A stretch of 64,000 nucleotides of DNA from Lachnospiraceae bacterium OM04-12BH. GTDB taxonomy: Bacteria > Bacillota > Clostridia > Lachnospirales > Lachnospiraceae. The notes under the pieces are model-generated. The model saw only the letters and a list, made by a program, of their open reading frames with translations. It had not been told where the DNA came from and made no database searches. Shown here one piece after another: positions 36,695-45,147 of the stretch; the first letter of the stretch is position 1, and every line of letters starts with the position of its first letter. The DNA lies in NCBI GenBank assembly GCA_003490145.1, contig QULQ01000002.1, positions 273,826 to 337,825 of the forward strand, given 5' to 3'. A program made the position numbers and the translations under genes.

Positions 36695-37817
36695 ATTGTT
36701 AAAAGCATTGGAAGAAATGGGAATTGATACAATTACAGGGGTACCGGATTCTACTTTAAAGCAGTTTTGCGATGGTCTTCAGAATTATCAGGGGAATTTG
36801 AAGCATTATGTGCCGGTAAATGAAGGGGCAGCGGTTGGACTTGCCATAGGAAGTTATCTTGCTGATGGTAAACCGGCCTGTGTATATATGCAGAATTCCG
36901 GAATTGGAAATACGGTGAATCCTATCGCGTCTCTGGCAAACAGAGATGTATATGGGGTACCGATACTTTTTATTGTTGGCTGGAGGGGAGAGCCAGGGGT
37001 AAAGGATGAACCGCAGCATGTATTTCAGGGAAGGATCACCTGTGAGTTATTTGATGTGCTTACGATTCCTTACAGTGTGATCGATAAGGAAACTACATGG
37101 GAAGAAATGGAAGAAATTTTGGAAAAAGCTGCAGAAGTACTAGCTAATGGAGATCAATATGCCATTATTGTAAAAAAGGGAACCTTTGATAAAGATGTTC
37201 CCTTTACATGGAAGAATGGAAACGAACTGAACAGGGAAGAAGCCCTTGCAGCAATTTTAAAAGATACACAAAAAGATGATCTGATTGTTTCTACTACTGG
37301 TAAAATTTCTAGGGAATTGTATGAGCAGAGTAATTCAATTTATGGAAACCATGATAATATTTTTATGACAGTTGGGGGAATGGGACATGCTTCTATGATT
37401 GCTCTTGGGCTGGCTAAGAAAAGAACAGACAGAAGAGTCATCTGTGTGGATGGAGATGGGGCTGCCCTGATGCACTTGGGAGCACTTGCTTTTATAGCAT
37501 CCCAGGCTCCGGAGAATTATCTGCATATTATAATTAACAATCAGGCACATGAGTCAGTGGGAGCTATGCCTACCGGATGCCAGAAGACAGATTTCAGCCA
37601 GCTTGCAAAGGATGCAGGTTATACGTGGACGAGACAGGTGAAGAATCTGGATCAGCTTCATGATGCACTTCGGGAGACTGTCCCAAAACGGGGACCGGTC
37701 ATGATAGAGGTACTTGTTTCGTTGGATTCCAGGGCAGATCTTGGAAGGCCAAAGGAAAGTGCAAAAGAGAATAAAGAAGCTTTTATGAAAGATGTAGAAA
37801 GATGGAGCAATTATTGA
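36681..37817 (+). CDS. aepY: Phosphonopyruvate decarboxylase
   Basis: About 378 residues, compact for a thiamine-diphosphate enzyme, as usual for this family. VPDSTLKQFCDG opens the Pyr domain, the catalytic Glu lies in VPVNEGAAVGLAIG, MQNSGIGNTVNP follows, and the cofactor motif VDGDGAALMHLG sits near residue 257. It makes phosphonoacetaldehyde from phosphonopyruvate, pulling the unfavourable mutase reaction. ATG 36681 is chosen over an in-frame TTG at 36669 because of the purine-rich site upstream. Confidence 0.92.
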   Translation: MKADRLLKALEEMGIDTITGVPDSTLKQFCDGLQNYQGNLKHYVPVNEGAAVGLAIGSYLADGKPACVYMQNSGIGNTVNPIASLANRDVYGVPILFIVGWRGEPGVKDEPQHVFQGRITCELFDVLTIPYSVIDKETTWEEMEEILEKAAEVLANGDQYAIIVKKGTFDKDVPFTWKNGNELNREEALAAILKDTQKDDLIVSTTGKISRELYEQSNSIYGNHDNIFMTVGGMGHASMIALGLAKKRTDRRVICVDGDGAALMHLGALAFIASQAPENYLHIIINNQAHESVGAMPTGCQKTDFSQLAKDAGYTWTRQVKNLDQLHDALRETVPKRGPVMIEVLVSLDSRADLGRPKESAKENKEAFMKDVERWSNY

Positions 37818-37913
37818 ACATGAAGTCAGAATTTACGTGAATGGGTATAAAATTGGTGAATATAAATTTTGGCAGGATAAAGAAAATCATTTTCCTGAGA
37901 AGGGGACGACAGT

Positions 37914-40295
37914 GTGATAAGTTATATATCTGTAGCGGCATTGCTAGGCATAATAGCCACTATTTGGTCGATAGTCATAAGCAAAGATAAATCAGCGGTT
38001 AAAAGCATTATAAAATGGATTGCGTATACCGTTATCATTAATGGAATAATTCTAATGGGACTGCAGTTGATCGGACTGCAGGATTTTTGGACTGCATGGA
38101 ATGGTATCAGATTTAAAGCGAAATATATTTGCCTTGGAGTTATCTTTGCGCTTTTCCTGCCGTATGCAATATTAAACATCAGATCCTTAACTAAAGAAAA
38201 TATAACTATGATCTGGAAGAAATTTTTGCCGGTAAATTTGTTTCTTACAGTTACCTATGCTATTTTTATACCATCATCATTGGTGGTTGGTAATATGGGA
38301 GAATTTAGAACCGGGTACATTATGCTTATTCCACTTTTAGTTATTGCAGCTATAATGCTGCTTGGCGGAATATATGTGCTTGAACTATTATTTGTGAATA
38401 AGACAACAGGGAATAATATATATGCAATGATATTTGGGATTACTTTTGGTATGTATATACAGTCTAATTTTCTGAATCCGGAATTTCCACTGATGGATGG
38501 AGCAGAATTTGACTGGAGTATATTCAATGGGTATTTACTTGTCAGTAGTCTAGTATGGGTTATTGTGATCATAGGGTCTGTACTTTTTATCCATTTTTTC
38601 AATGAAAGAGCTGCAAAGGTAATGCGGTATGTAGCATTGTTTTTTTGTCTGGTACAGATCGTATCGTTGATTCCTACGGTTCTAATGAATCAGTCAGATG
38701 GCAGTGAGGATTATGTATATACATTAGATGGGGAGTTTTCACTTGGTAGTGAAAAGAATATAGTCCTATTTATTGTGGATACCATGCAGGCAGATGCATT
38801 GAGAAATTATCTGGATTCGGAGGCATATGAAGAGGGAAGTCTGGATGATTTTATATTTTACAGTAATGGAGTATCAGGTGCTGCACCAACCGAGTATGCA
38901 ATACCATTATTGCTGTCAGGGATAGAATATGATCCGGAGATTCCTTTTTACACATATTGTTCTCAGATATGGGATAATTCTGACTTCCTGAAAAATCTCT
39001 ATCAGGATGGATATGATATTCGGTTATATACAGAGACAAATATGACACCCCAAATACCATCGGAATGGATCTCCAATTATGGGAAAAGACAGGTAGAACA
39101 CATAAAATATTATGCCAAGTTTGGAACAGAGATTTTTAAGCTGACGAATTTAAATGTTGCACCTCAGATAGTAAAGAAATCCCTTTGGATGTCAACAGAT
39201 GAAATCGTCAGGTATATTCGTATGTTATACAGTGGATATAGGCTGGATGATGTAGAGTTGTATAAAAACTGGTCTGATGCTGAAAAAACGGTTACTGTTG
39301 ATTATGAAAAGACTTTTCGGATGATTCATTTGCAAGGGGCGCATGCCCCATATCTGATGAGTGCAGACTGTGAAGCTGTAGATGAAAGTGAAAGCTCCGA
39401 GGCCATAGTGATTCAGGGTTCCTTTAAAATGATCACAGAGTACATAAAGGCTATGAAGGCAACGGGGGTATATGATCAGAGTACGATTGTGATATTAGGT
39501 GATCATGGAAGACATGAAAAAGGAAATTTGGAAGCAAATTCGGCCATACTAGTAAAAGAGCCTTGTGAAAATCATAAGATTCAAGAAAGTACAGCACCAG
39601 TAACATTTAGGAATGTTGTGGCAACCATGGCAAAAAATGACAGGGGGAATACGTATGAGTTTGGACCAGCACTTACGGATATGGCAGAAAGCAGTGATGT
39701 TGAGCGTTTCCATACGGTAACGAAATGGGTGTGTGAAAGGGCTTTTGCAGGAACAGATATCAAGTATGATGACAGTGTTCGGTTTGTTGTAGAGGGTAAC
39801 GCAAATGTCTTGAAAAGCTGTGTGGAATGGAAGCCGAAAGAATATAACCGTCTGGATTATATATTGGGAGATAAAATTGATTTCACAGTAAAGGACACTT
39901 ATACAGATCAGATTGATTTTGGTATTCGAAAACAGGAAGATGGAGCAATATTGAAGAATGAGTTTTCAGTATGTTTTGCGCTTCAGCAATATCAGAATGA
40001 AGATTTACAATTGGTGTTGGAGGCAAATAAGATATATGGAAAAAGTCAGAAGGCATTGATTTATATTAATGGAAATATTGCAGGAAACCTGGAGTTTTCA
40101 AATGGGATTTTCGAATATGAAATAACGATACCAAATGAATATATAAAAACAGATGAAATAGTACTGAGAATTGTATTTCCTGGTGCAGTGACACCAAGAA
40201 TGTTGGATCAGACACAGAATGATGACAGAGTTTGCTCTATCGATTTGAGGACTTTGGCCTTAGAGCCATTATCGGCAGAGGAAAAGGATGGATGA
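37914..40295 (+). CDS. Large membrane sulfatase-fold (alkaline phosphatase superfamily) protein
   Basis: A 793-residue protein starting with GTG (AAGGGG upstream). About seven N-terminal membrane helices are followed by a sulfatase-type domain from residue ~281 (IVLFIVDTMQADAL, IPLLLSGIEYDPE, VILGDHGRHEKGN). A C-terminal beta-rich part of about 150 residues ends with ALIYINGNIAGNLEF. Same superfamily as the protein at 29507 but much longer. It follows the phosphonate genes and could be the transferase that places phosphono-groups on the glycan, or a hydrolase; not determined. Confidence 0.78.
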   Translation: MISYISVAALLGIIATIWSIVISKDKSAVKSIIKWIAYTVIINGIILMGLQLIGLQDFWTAWNGIRFKAKYICLGVIFALFLPYAILNIRSLTKENITMIWKKFLPVNLFLTVTYAIFIPSSLVVGNMGEFRTGYIMLIPLLVIAAIMLLGGIYVLELLFVNKTTGNNIYAMIFGITFGMYIQSNFLNPEFPLMDGAEFDWSIFNGYLLVSSLVWVIVIIGSVLFIHFFNERAAKVMRYVALFFCLVQIVSLIPTVLMNQSDGSEDYVYTLDGEFSLGSEKNIVLFIVDTMQADALRNYLDSEAYEEGSLDDFIFYSNGVSGAAPTEYAIPLLLSGIEYDPEIPFYTYCSQIWDNSDFLKNLYQDGYDIRLYTETNMTPQIPSEWISNYGKRQVEHIKYYAKFGTEIFKLTNLNVAPQIVKKSLWMSTDEIVRYIRMLYSGYRLDDVELYKNWSDAEKTVTVDYEKTFRMIHLQGAHAPYLMSADCEAVDESESSEAIVIQGSFKMITEYIKAMKATGVYDQSTIVILGDHGRHEKGNLEANSAILVKEPCENHKIQESTAPVTFRNVVATMAKNDRGNTYEFGPALTDMAESSDVERFHTVTKWVCERAFAGTDIKYDDSVRFVVEGNANVLKSCVEWKPKEYNRLDYILGDKIDFTVKDTYTDQIDFGIRKQEDGAILKNEFSVCFALQQYQNEDLQLVLEANKIYGKSQKALIYINGNIAGNLEFSNGIFEYEITIPNEYIKTDEIVLRIVFPGAVTPRMLDQTQNDDRVCSIDLRTLALEPLSAEEKDG

Positions 40296-42022
40296 TAATA
40301 GGGATGATACAGGCAAAAAAACATGGAAACATTATAGCCATTACCACTGTTGGAGTAGCAGTGGTTCTGCTCATGGTGATGATCTTTCTTTGTAATATCT
40401 TTCATTTCAATTACAAAATGAACTCTGATATTGGTGCAGAGGCAGTACTTGGAAGGTTAATATGGAATAGCAAAGAGATTATTCCGGCAACATGGTACCC
40501 CTCTACTGAAACCAGGATCATAGCAATACCGCAGACTGCGGCACTGTTTTACGGATTGACAGGTAATATGGATCTTGCCATGGGACTTGCCTGCTGCACG
40601 ATGACAATAGGTATTGTATTAGCTATATGGTTTTTCATGAAGAAAGCAGGCAGTGGTAGGATCAGCTGCCTGCTTATGTGCTTATTCTGTCTTGGTCTTG
40701 CCGGAAATATAATAATCCTGGAGCTTCTTTATGTATTTGCTGGATATTACGCCATTCATGTAATAACCTTCTTTTTTATTCTGAATTGCTACAGCTCTTT
40801 GCTTCAGGAAGACTGGAAGGCGGATAAAGGATCTCGCAGAAAGATATGTGGGAAGTGTATAATAGGACTGATACTTGCTTTTCTGCTTGGGATGCAGGGA
40901 ACGAGAGGAATCCTGATCACATTTGGTCCTTTATTTGGGATAGAGATGATCAGAATTTTGTATGAAAGGATATGCCGTAGTAGATATCAGAAAAAAGAGA
41001 TCATTTTGGGAAAGCAGCAGGAGAAAATATCATTTCTGTGGGTGAGTGGATTACTGGTACTCAGCTTTCTTGGAACCAAAATGCCCTTTTCCTCAGGTCA
41101 GGAAATATCAAGAAATATCAGGAATGGTTTTTCAAAGCTGGTTCAGGTGGTTCTGCCGGGTACATGGAAAGCGGTTGGATTCAGTGAAGGGGATCCAGTG
41201 AGGAATATTTGTCTTGGCTTATTGGTTCTGAATGTAGTGATATGGGTAATTGTACTACTGATACATATGCTGAAATGGCAGGAACTTAGCAGCCTTGAAT
41301 GGTGTTTTCTGGTTACAGCGGCATCACCGGTTGTAACAGCCCTTATTGTGGCTTTTACGACGGTGGAAAGTTCTGAAAGATATTATTTTATGTGGATTTT
41401 CTCCATGGCATTTGCAGCAATTCTCAGCTGTGAATATTTGAGAAAAGGAATGACGGTGGGTCATGTGATAGCGGAAGATCCAAGTATTGTCAGTTTGGCA
41501 GGACAGAAAGAGGATGATTGGGAAAATACAGATTTGGATGGATCCGGATTTTATCAGATGAACAGAAGAAAGAAACGGACTTATGTGTCTGTATTAGGAA
41601 CAATGATTGCAATAATAGTTGTGGCTGCTGGTATCGTGATCGGAATTAATGTACATACAGTTTATCAGCCGATTCTGAAAGCGGAGGAACCAACAGCATC
41701 GGATGCACTTGAGGTTGTAAATTATCTGGAAGAAAATGGATACGAAGTGGCATATTCCACTTTTGAGAATGCAAACAAAATGACAGCATTATCGAATGGA
41801 AAGGTAAATGTGTATGCAGTCAATTCCTTCGAAACTATGGATATCTGTAAATGGCTGACAAATGCAGACGGGTATCCGGAGGATGGAATTGCAGATCAGG
41901 ATGGTGCCGTGTATATTGTGCCGGAGGTAAGAATGGAGGAATTTGAGAGATTTCTGGATACTGGGGTGAAGTGTGATCAGAAAGAGACGATTGGAAACTA
42001 CAGTATCTGGGTATTGGATTGA
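40292..42022 (+). CDS. Multipass membrane protein, GT-C-like
   Basis: About 576 residues with roughly ten membrane helices and a short extracytoplasmic C-terminal domain after residue ~430. A periplasmic-type first loop carries SDIGAEAVLGRLIWNSKE and PATWYPSTETRIIA, similar in position to the acidic loop of GT-C glycosyltransferases. No family is recognised with certainty. The ATG overlaps the upstream TGA (ATGA), so it is translationally coupled to the sulfatase-fold protein and probably acts with it. Confidence 0.65.
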   Translation: MIIGMIQAKKHGNIIAITTVGVAVVLLMVMIFLCNIFHFNYKMNSDIGAEAVLGRLIWNSKEIIPATWYPSTETRIIAIPQTAALFYGLTGNMDLAMGLACCTMTIGIVLAIWFFMKKAGSGRISCLLMCLFCLGLAGNIIILELLYVFAGYYAIHVITFFFILNCYSSLLQEDWKADKGSRRKICGKCIIGLILAFLLGMQGTRGILITFGPLFGIEMIRILYERICRSRYQKKEIILGKQQEKISFLWVSGLLVLSFLGTKMPFSSGQEISRNIRNGFSKLVQVVLPGTWKAVGFSEGDPVRNICLGLLVLNVVIWVIVLLIHMLKWQELSSLEWCFLVTAASPVVTALIVAFTTVESSERYYFMWIFSMAFAAILSCEYLRKGMTVGHVIAEDPSIVSLAGQKEDDWENTDLDGSGFYQMNRRKKRTYVSVLGTMIAIIVVAAGIVIGINVHTVYQPILKAEEPTASDALEVVNYLEENGYEVAYSTFENANKMTALSNGKVNVYAVNSFETMDICKWLTNADGYPEDGIADQDGAVYIVPEVRMEEFERFLDTGVKCDQKETIGNYSIWVLD

Positions 42023-42049
42023 ATGTTACTGTGTAAAGGTGGAAGGCAA

Positions 42050-42724
42050 ATGAAAGACAAAGGAAAGATGTTATGGTTATATGGAAAAAACTGGGGGAGT
42101 GTAATTGCCGTTTCCTATATTCCATGGCTATTATTGATTGTGGCTGGAGGCTGTAAATATCTTTTTAAAATGCTTCCATACGCAATATATGTATTGATAG
42201 CAGATCTTTTTGGTATAGGGATAGTAATGCAACAGACTAGGGATAAACGTAAAGAGATCGAAAATATAATACGAGGCAGTGAAATAGTAGAAATAATGGA
42301 TGAAATATATGCTATGGATATTGCACAGATTATTTTATTAAGAGAAAAGACCTATAAATTTGTAAATAGGACGAGAATGAGCCAGATTATGAAAGGATTG
42401 ACAGCAATAGTAGCGGCAGCAGTTATTGGCGTTTTAGCAGGAGAAGTGGACTGGAAAGAGCTACAATTTTTTAAGGCTGAAAATATGCTGGTGTTATTAT
42501 TTAGTCTGTTGTTCCCAATAGTATTATTTATATTGGGTGTAATGGGAAATTTGGAAAATATATGCTATTCTTTAGAAACAGATTATTCGGATTACAATAT
42601 TCGATATATTTATGAACTGTGTGATGAAATCATAAAAAATGAACAGATGAGAAATTTAAATACATGGAAGAAAAAACAAAAGAAAAATAAGGGCTGTAAT
42701 AGGACTGGTAAAAAAATAAAATAA
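42050..42724 (+). CDS. Hypothetical membrane protein
   Basis: About 224 residues from ATG 42050, which has GGAAGG upstream. It has two N-terminal hydrophobic segments, a charged middle with RDKRKEIENIIRGSEIVE, two further membrane segments and a lysine-rich end. No family recognised. It closes the phosphonate/membrane gene block and is the last gene before the defence island; the 170 bp after it hold the promoter-like region and the left inverted repeat. Confidence 0.55.
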   Translation: MKDKGKMLWLYGKNWGSVIAVSYIPWLLLIVAGGCKYLFKMLPYAIYVLIADLFGIGIVMQQTRDKRKEIENIIRGSEIVEIMDEIYAMDIAQIILLREKTYKFVNRTRMSQIMKGLTAIVAAAVIGVLAGEVDWKELQFFKAENMLVLLFSLLFPIVLFILGVMGNLENICYSLETDYSDYNIRYIYELCDEIIKNEQMRNLNTWKKKQKKNKGCNRTGKKIK

Positions 42725-42787
42725 TGAGCTGTTTATAGAGGAGATTTTATTTTTACATAGAATGCAAAAAAATTATTTGTATAGTGA

Positions 42788-42817
42788 TTAACTTATCAAT
42801 ATATGATATAGTATAAG
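42788..42817 (+). promoter_or_regulatory. Possible promoter reading into the invertible Thoeris cassette
   Basis: TTAACT at 42788-42793 and TATAAG at 42812-42817 with an 18-base spacer, in a very A/T-rich stretch lying just outside the left inverted repeat. TATGAT at 42802 is an alternative -10. If active it transcribes whichever Thoeris gene is next to the left repeat. Weak match to consensus. Confidence 0.35.
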
Positions 42818-42853
42818 TGAATGATAATTTTTAGTTATCCGTTGGTTGTATTG
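42816..42853 (+). repeat. Left 38-bp inverted repeat of invertible cassette
   Basis: Exact reverse complement of 45100-45137 over all 38 bases, checked base by base; identity ends sharply on both sides. It contains GATAA-TTTTTAG-TTATC, a dyad with a 7-base centre like a tyrosine recombinase crossover site. It lies between the promoter-like region and the TIR gene. Confidence 0.95.
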
Positions 42854-42894
42854 TTACCGAATAGAAAGTAAGAGGAGTTTGTCTTTGCAACAGT

Positions 42895-43617
42895 ATGATT
42901 TTTTTTGTCTCGTATTCAAAAAATATTTATAATGATTTTGTAAAAGATTTTGTAAACAGAATCAAAAGATGTGGAATTAATTTATGGTTAAATCAAATAA
43001 ATGTTCATTTGGGCGACGAAATACTAAGTAATTTATTTTATATACTTGATTCATTCAAAAATGCCTACTATGGAGTAATTATTGTTTTTGATTCAAGTTT
43101 TTTTGAAAAAAAGTGGTGTATTAAGGAACTAGAATATATTGTTCAAAATAAGATTTCGTTTTTCCCTATTCTTTTTCATATAGAAAAATCAGATATACCT
43201 GAAAAATACAAATTTTTGAGAAATTATAATATGGTTACAATTAGAGATGAAAAAAAAGATATTGAGAATGCAACAAATAGAATTTTAGATATATATATTC
43301 GAAGAAATGATTGTCGAAAAATATGCATAGATACATTTATTTTTGAAACCCTTATTCAGAACTATAGTGATGCAGATAAAACAAACGGACTTGTTGTTTT
43401 ATCTGCAGACAATATTGGACTTTATATCAACATATGGCATAAAAACAACCGTTTGTTTACAGATAATTATACGAATACATTGATCACTATTATTCATTCC
43501 AAATTACTAAATTATTATAACTGCTCATACATTAGTAATTATGATATATCATTAGTTTGTAATGCCACTGACAAACTTATTAGTATGTATGGGAGTAATT
43601 ATTTCACAAAGATTTAA
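42895..43617 (+). CDS. thsB: TIR-domain protein, Thoeris ThsB-like
   Basis: A 240-residue protein. The TIR domain occupies residues 1-130: FFVSYS at the start, INLWLNQINVHLGDE, VIIVFDSSFF and KKWCIKEL with candidate catalytic Glu78. The C-terminal ~110 residues are unassigned. In Thoeris, ThsB senses phage and makes a cyclic ADP-ribose-type signal that activates the SIR2 effector ThsA. A ThsA-like gene lies convergently with a 14-bp end overlap. The nearest ribosome site (AGAGGAG) is about 20 bases from the ATG, so initiation may be weak. Strongly A/T-rich. Confidence 0.85.
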   Translation: MIFFVSYSKNIYNDFVKDFVNRIKRCGINLWLNQINVHLGDEILSNLFYILDSFKNAYYGVIIVFDSSFFEKKWCIKELEYIVQNKISFFPILFHIEKSDIPEKYKFLRNYNMVTIRDEKKDIENATNRILDIYIRRNDCRKICIDTFIFETLIQNYSDADKTNGLVVLSADNIGLYINIWHKNNRLFTDNYTNTLITIIHSKLLNYYNCSYISNYDISLVCNATDKLISMYGSNYFTKI

Positions 43618-45058
43618 TATACTTTATAATGCTAATTATTAGTTCTACCAATTTTTGCGGATTCTTTTCTGATTTTAATTTATGTAAATAAGGTTTTAAA
43701 TATATATAATCATCAATATTTTTTTCGATTTCCGAAAGAATATATTCTGCACAGTAGCCCGTTGATCCAACCGGAATTAAATACTTATGTTGTTCTTGTG
43801 CACGTTGAAAATCATGTAGAACCCCTTGTGAAATCTTTAATTCTCCATCATAATAGTTATTCCCAAAAAGGAAAATAATTATTCCTGCATTCTCAATCAT
43901 ATTGTTTTGGAACATTTTTTTTGAGGATTCGTTCATATATTTGTCACTACCATCAATTAATGGTAAAGGTTTTATAACAATAGTTTTTTCAATATTTAAA
44001 TTATAATCATTAATTGCATTTAATGCACCGTTAATAACTTGAGGTCCAACCCCTTCTACAAAACCAGAAGATATGTGATATCCATTTTTTACTAACTGGT
44101 AGCCTAATTGAGATAAGAGATTGTATGCTTTTTCTTTTTCCCATGCACCATAATTACGACAACTTCCTGCAATGAAAATACGACTGGTGATATAGTTCTT
44201 TTTAATTTTTGATAATATCAATGGAATATCACTGTAGCTGTCAATTAAAACAGTTTGAATTCCATATCTTTTTAAATCTTTAATCATTAGTTCCTGATGA
44301 ATTTTATCATATAAATATTCCTCATGATTCTTAGCTTTTAGTTTTCCAGTATATTTAACATAATCCTGTTCATTTAGTTCCTTAATAAAGCAGAAATGTT
44401 CTCTTTGGTTTTCTCCAATTAATATTCGAATTCTACTAAGGATTTGCCATAAATTAGGATCATTAAAACTATAACCTATAAAAACAAATGTTTTTGAAAT
44501 CAAATCAGCCTGTAGTGCTGTTGTAAAAAGTTTGTGCGTTTTTTCAAATAATTCATAATCATCTTTAGTAATTATAGCTTTATTTGGTTCATCAATATCG
44601 CCATGTATTTTATATACCAAAACGTCGCTATCTTGCCTATTAATAGTAAGACTCTCTTCATTTCTTTTGCAATCGACTTTATAATTAGCTTTTTGCTCTA
44701 AAGTATCTTCAATTAAGTGATCGTAATTCGTGGTCCAATAAGTTGAAATCGGTAATTCTGAAAGAACATTTAATGTTGAATTATGGTTTGTATTTTTAGT
44801 AAACTGATTTAGTATTTCCTGGTTTAATCCATTGCGGTTACCACCCATTTCATTTTTATAATATTGCGCGACCGAAATGAGATCAGTTTCCTTATCTATA
44901 TCAAGTCTGATATCGGCGGCAAAATCACGCATTAACTCTTTCCAGTTAACAAATCCTGATTCTCGCGATAAACCAGCTCCTCCGAATACAGCCGCATTTC
45001 CTTGAGCAACAGCTATTCCAAATTTACGTATGAATCTATCTACTGCCAACTTATCCAT
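43604..45058 (-). CDS. thsA: SIR2-SLOG effector, Thoeris ThsA-like
   Basis: A 484-residue protein, about the length of Bacillus cereus ThsA. The SIR2 domain has FGGAGLS (residues 25-31), TTNYD with Asn111 and YKIHGD with His152, matching the catalytic Asn112/His152 of B. cereus ThsA. The C-terminal SLOG (STALD) domain has IFIAGSCRNYG, SGFVEGVGPQV and AGIIIFLFGNNYYDGE, the signal-binding part. Activated ThsA depletes NAD+ and stops phage spread. AGGGG precedes the ATG. The gene reads from the right inverted repeat, downstream of the recombinase gene on the same strand. Confidence 0.92.
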   Translation of the reverse strand: MDKLAVDRFIRKFGIAVAQGNAAVFGGAGLSRESGFVNWKELMRDFAADIRLDIDKETDLISVAQYYKNEMGGNRNGLNQEILNQFTKNTNHNSTLNVLSELPISTYWTTNYDHLIEDTLEQKANYKVDCKRNEESLTINRQDSDVLVYKIHGDIDEPNKAIITKDDYELFEKTHKLFTTALQADLISKTFVFIGYSFNDPNLWQILSRIRILIGENQREHFCFIKELNEQDYVKYTGKLKAKNHEEYLYDKIHQELMIKDLKRYGIQTVLIDSYSDIPLILSKIKKNYITSRIFIAGSCRNYGAWEKEKAYNLLSQLGYQLVKNGYHISSGFVEGVGPQVINGALNAINDYNLNIEKTIVIKPLPLIDGSDKYMNESSKKMFQNNMIENAGIIIFLFGNNYYDGELKISQGVLHDFQRAQEQHKYLIPVGSTGYCAEYILSEIEKNIDDYIYLKPYLHKLKSEKNPQKLVELIISIIKYIKSL

Positions 45059-45099
45059 AATATTAATCCCCTATAAAAAATACATATCGAAGAGTGCTG

Positions 45100-45137
45100 C
45101 AATACAACCAACGGATAACTAAAAATTATCATTCACT
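45100..45137 (-). repeat. Right 38-bp inverted repeat of invertible cassette
   Basis: Exact reverse complement of 42816-42853. This copy is additionally flanked by GTGCTG (45094-45099) and CAGCAC (45138-45143), themselves complementary, which the left copy lacks. It lies between the thsA start and the recombinase stop. Confidence 0.95.
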
Positions 45138-45147
45138 CAGCACCACG

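Larger units (their letters stand above)
42816..45137. mobile_element. Predicted invertible DNA segment (inverton) carrying a Thoeris pair
   Basis: A 2.32-kb segment bounded by perfect 38-bp inverted repeats, with a tyrosine recombinase gene 11 bp outside the right repeat. Inside are two convergent genes, each starting exactly 41 bases from its repeat. Inversion would swap which gene faces the left promoter and which lies downstream of the recombinase gene. Inversion is inferred from architecture, not observed. Confidence 0.75.

Noticed and set aside
37824..37916. Open frame of about 30 codons (RIYVNGYKIGEYKF) between the decarboxylase and sulfatase-fold genes
   Set aside because: No start codon with a ribosome site and no family; possibly a fragment, but too short to call.
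42816..45137. Reading the 38-bp repeats as terminal repeats of a transposon
   Set aside because: The recombinase lies outside the repeats and is a tyrosine recombinase, and no target-site duplication is seen, so an invertible segment fits better.
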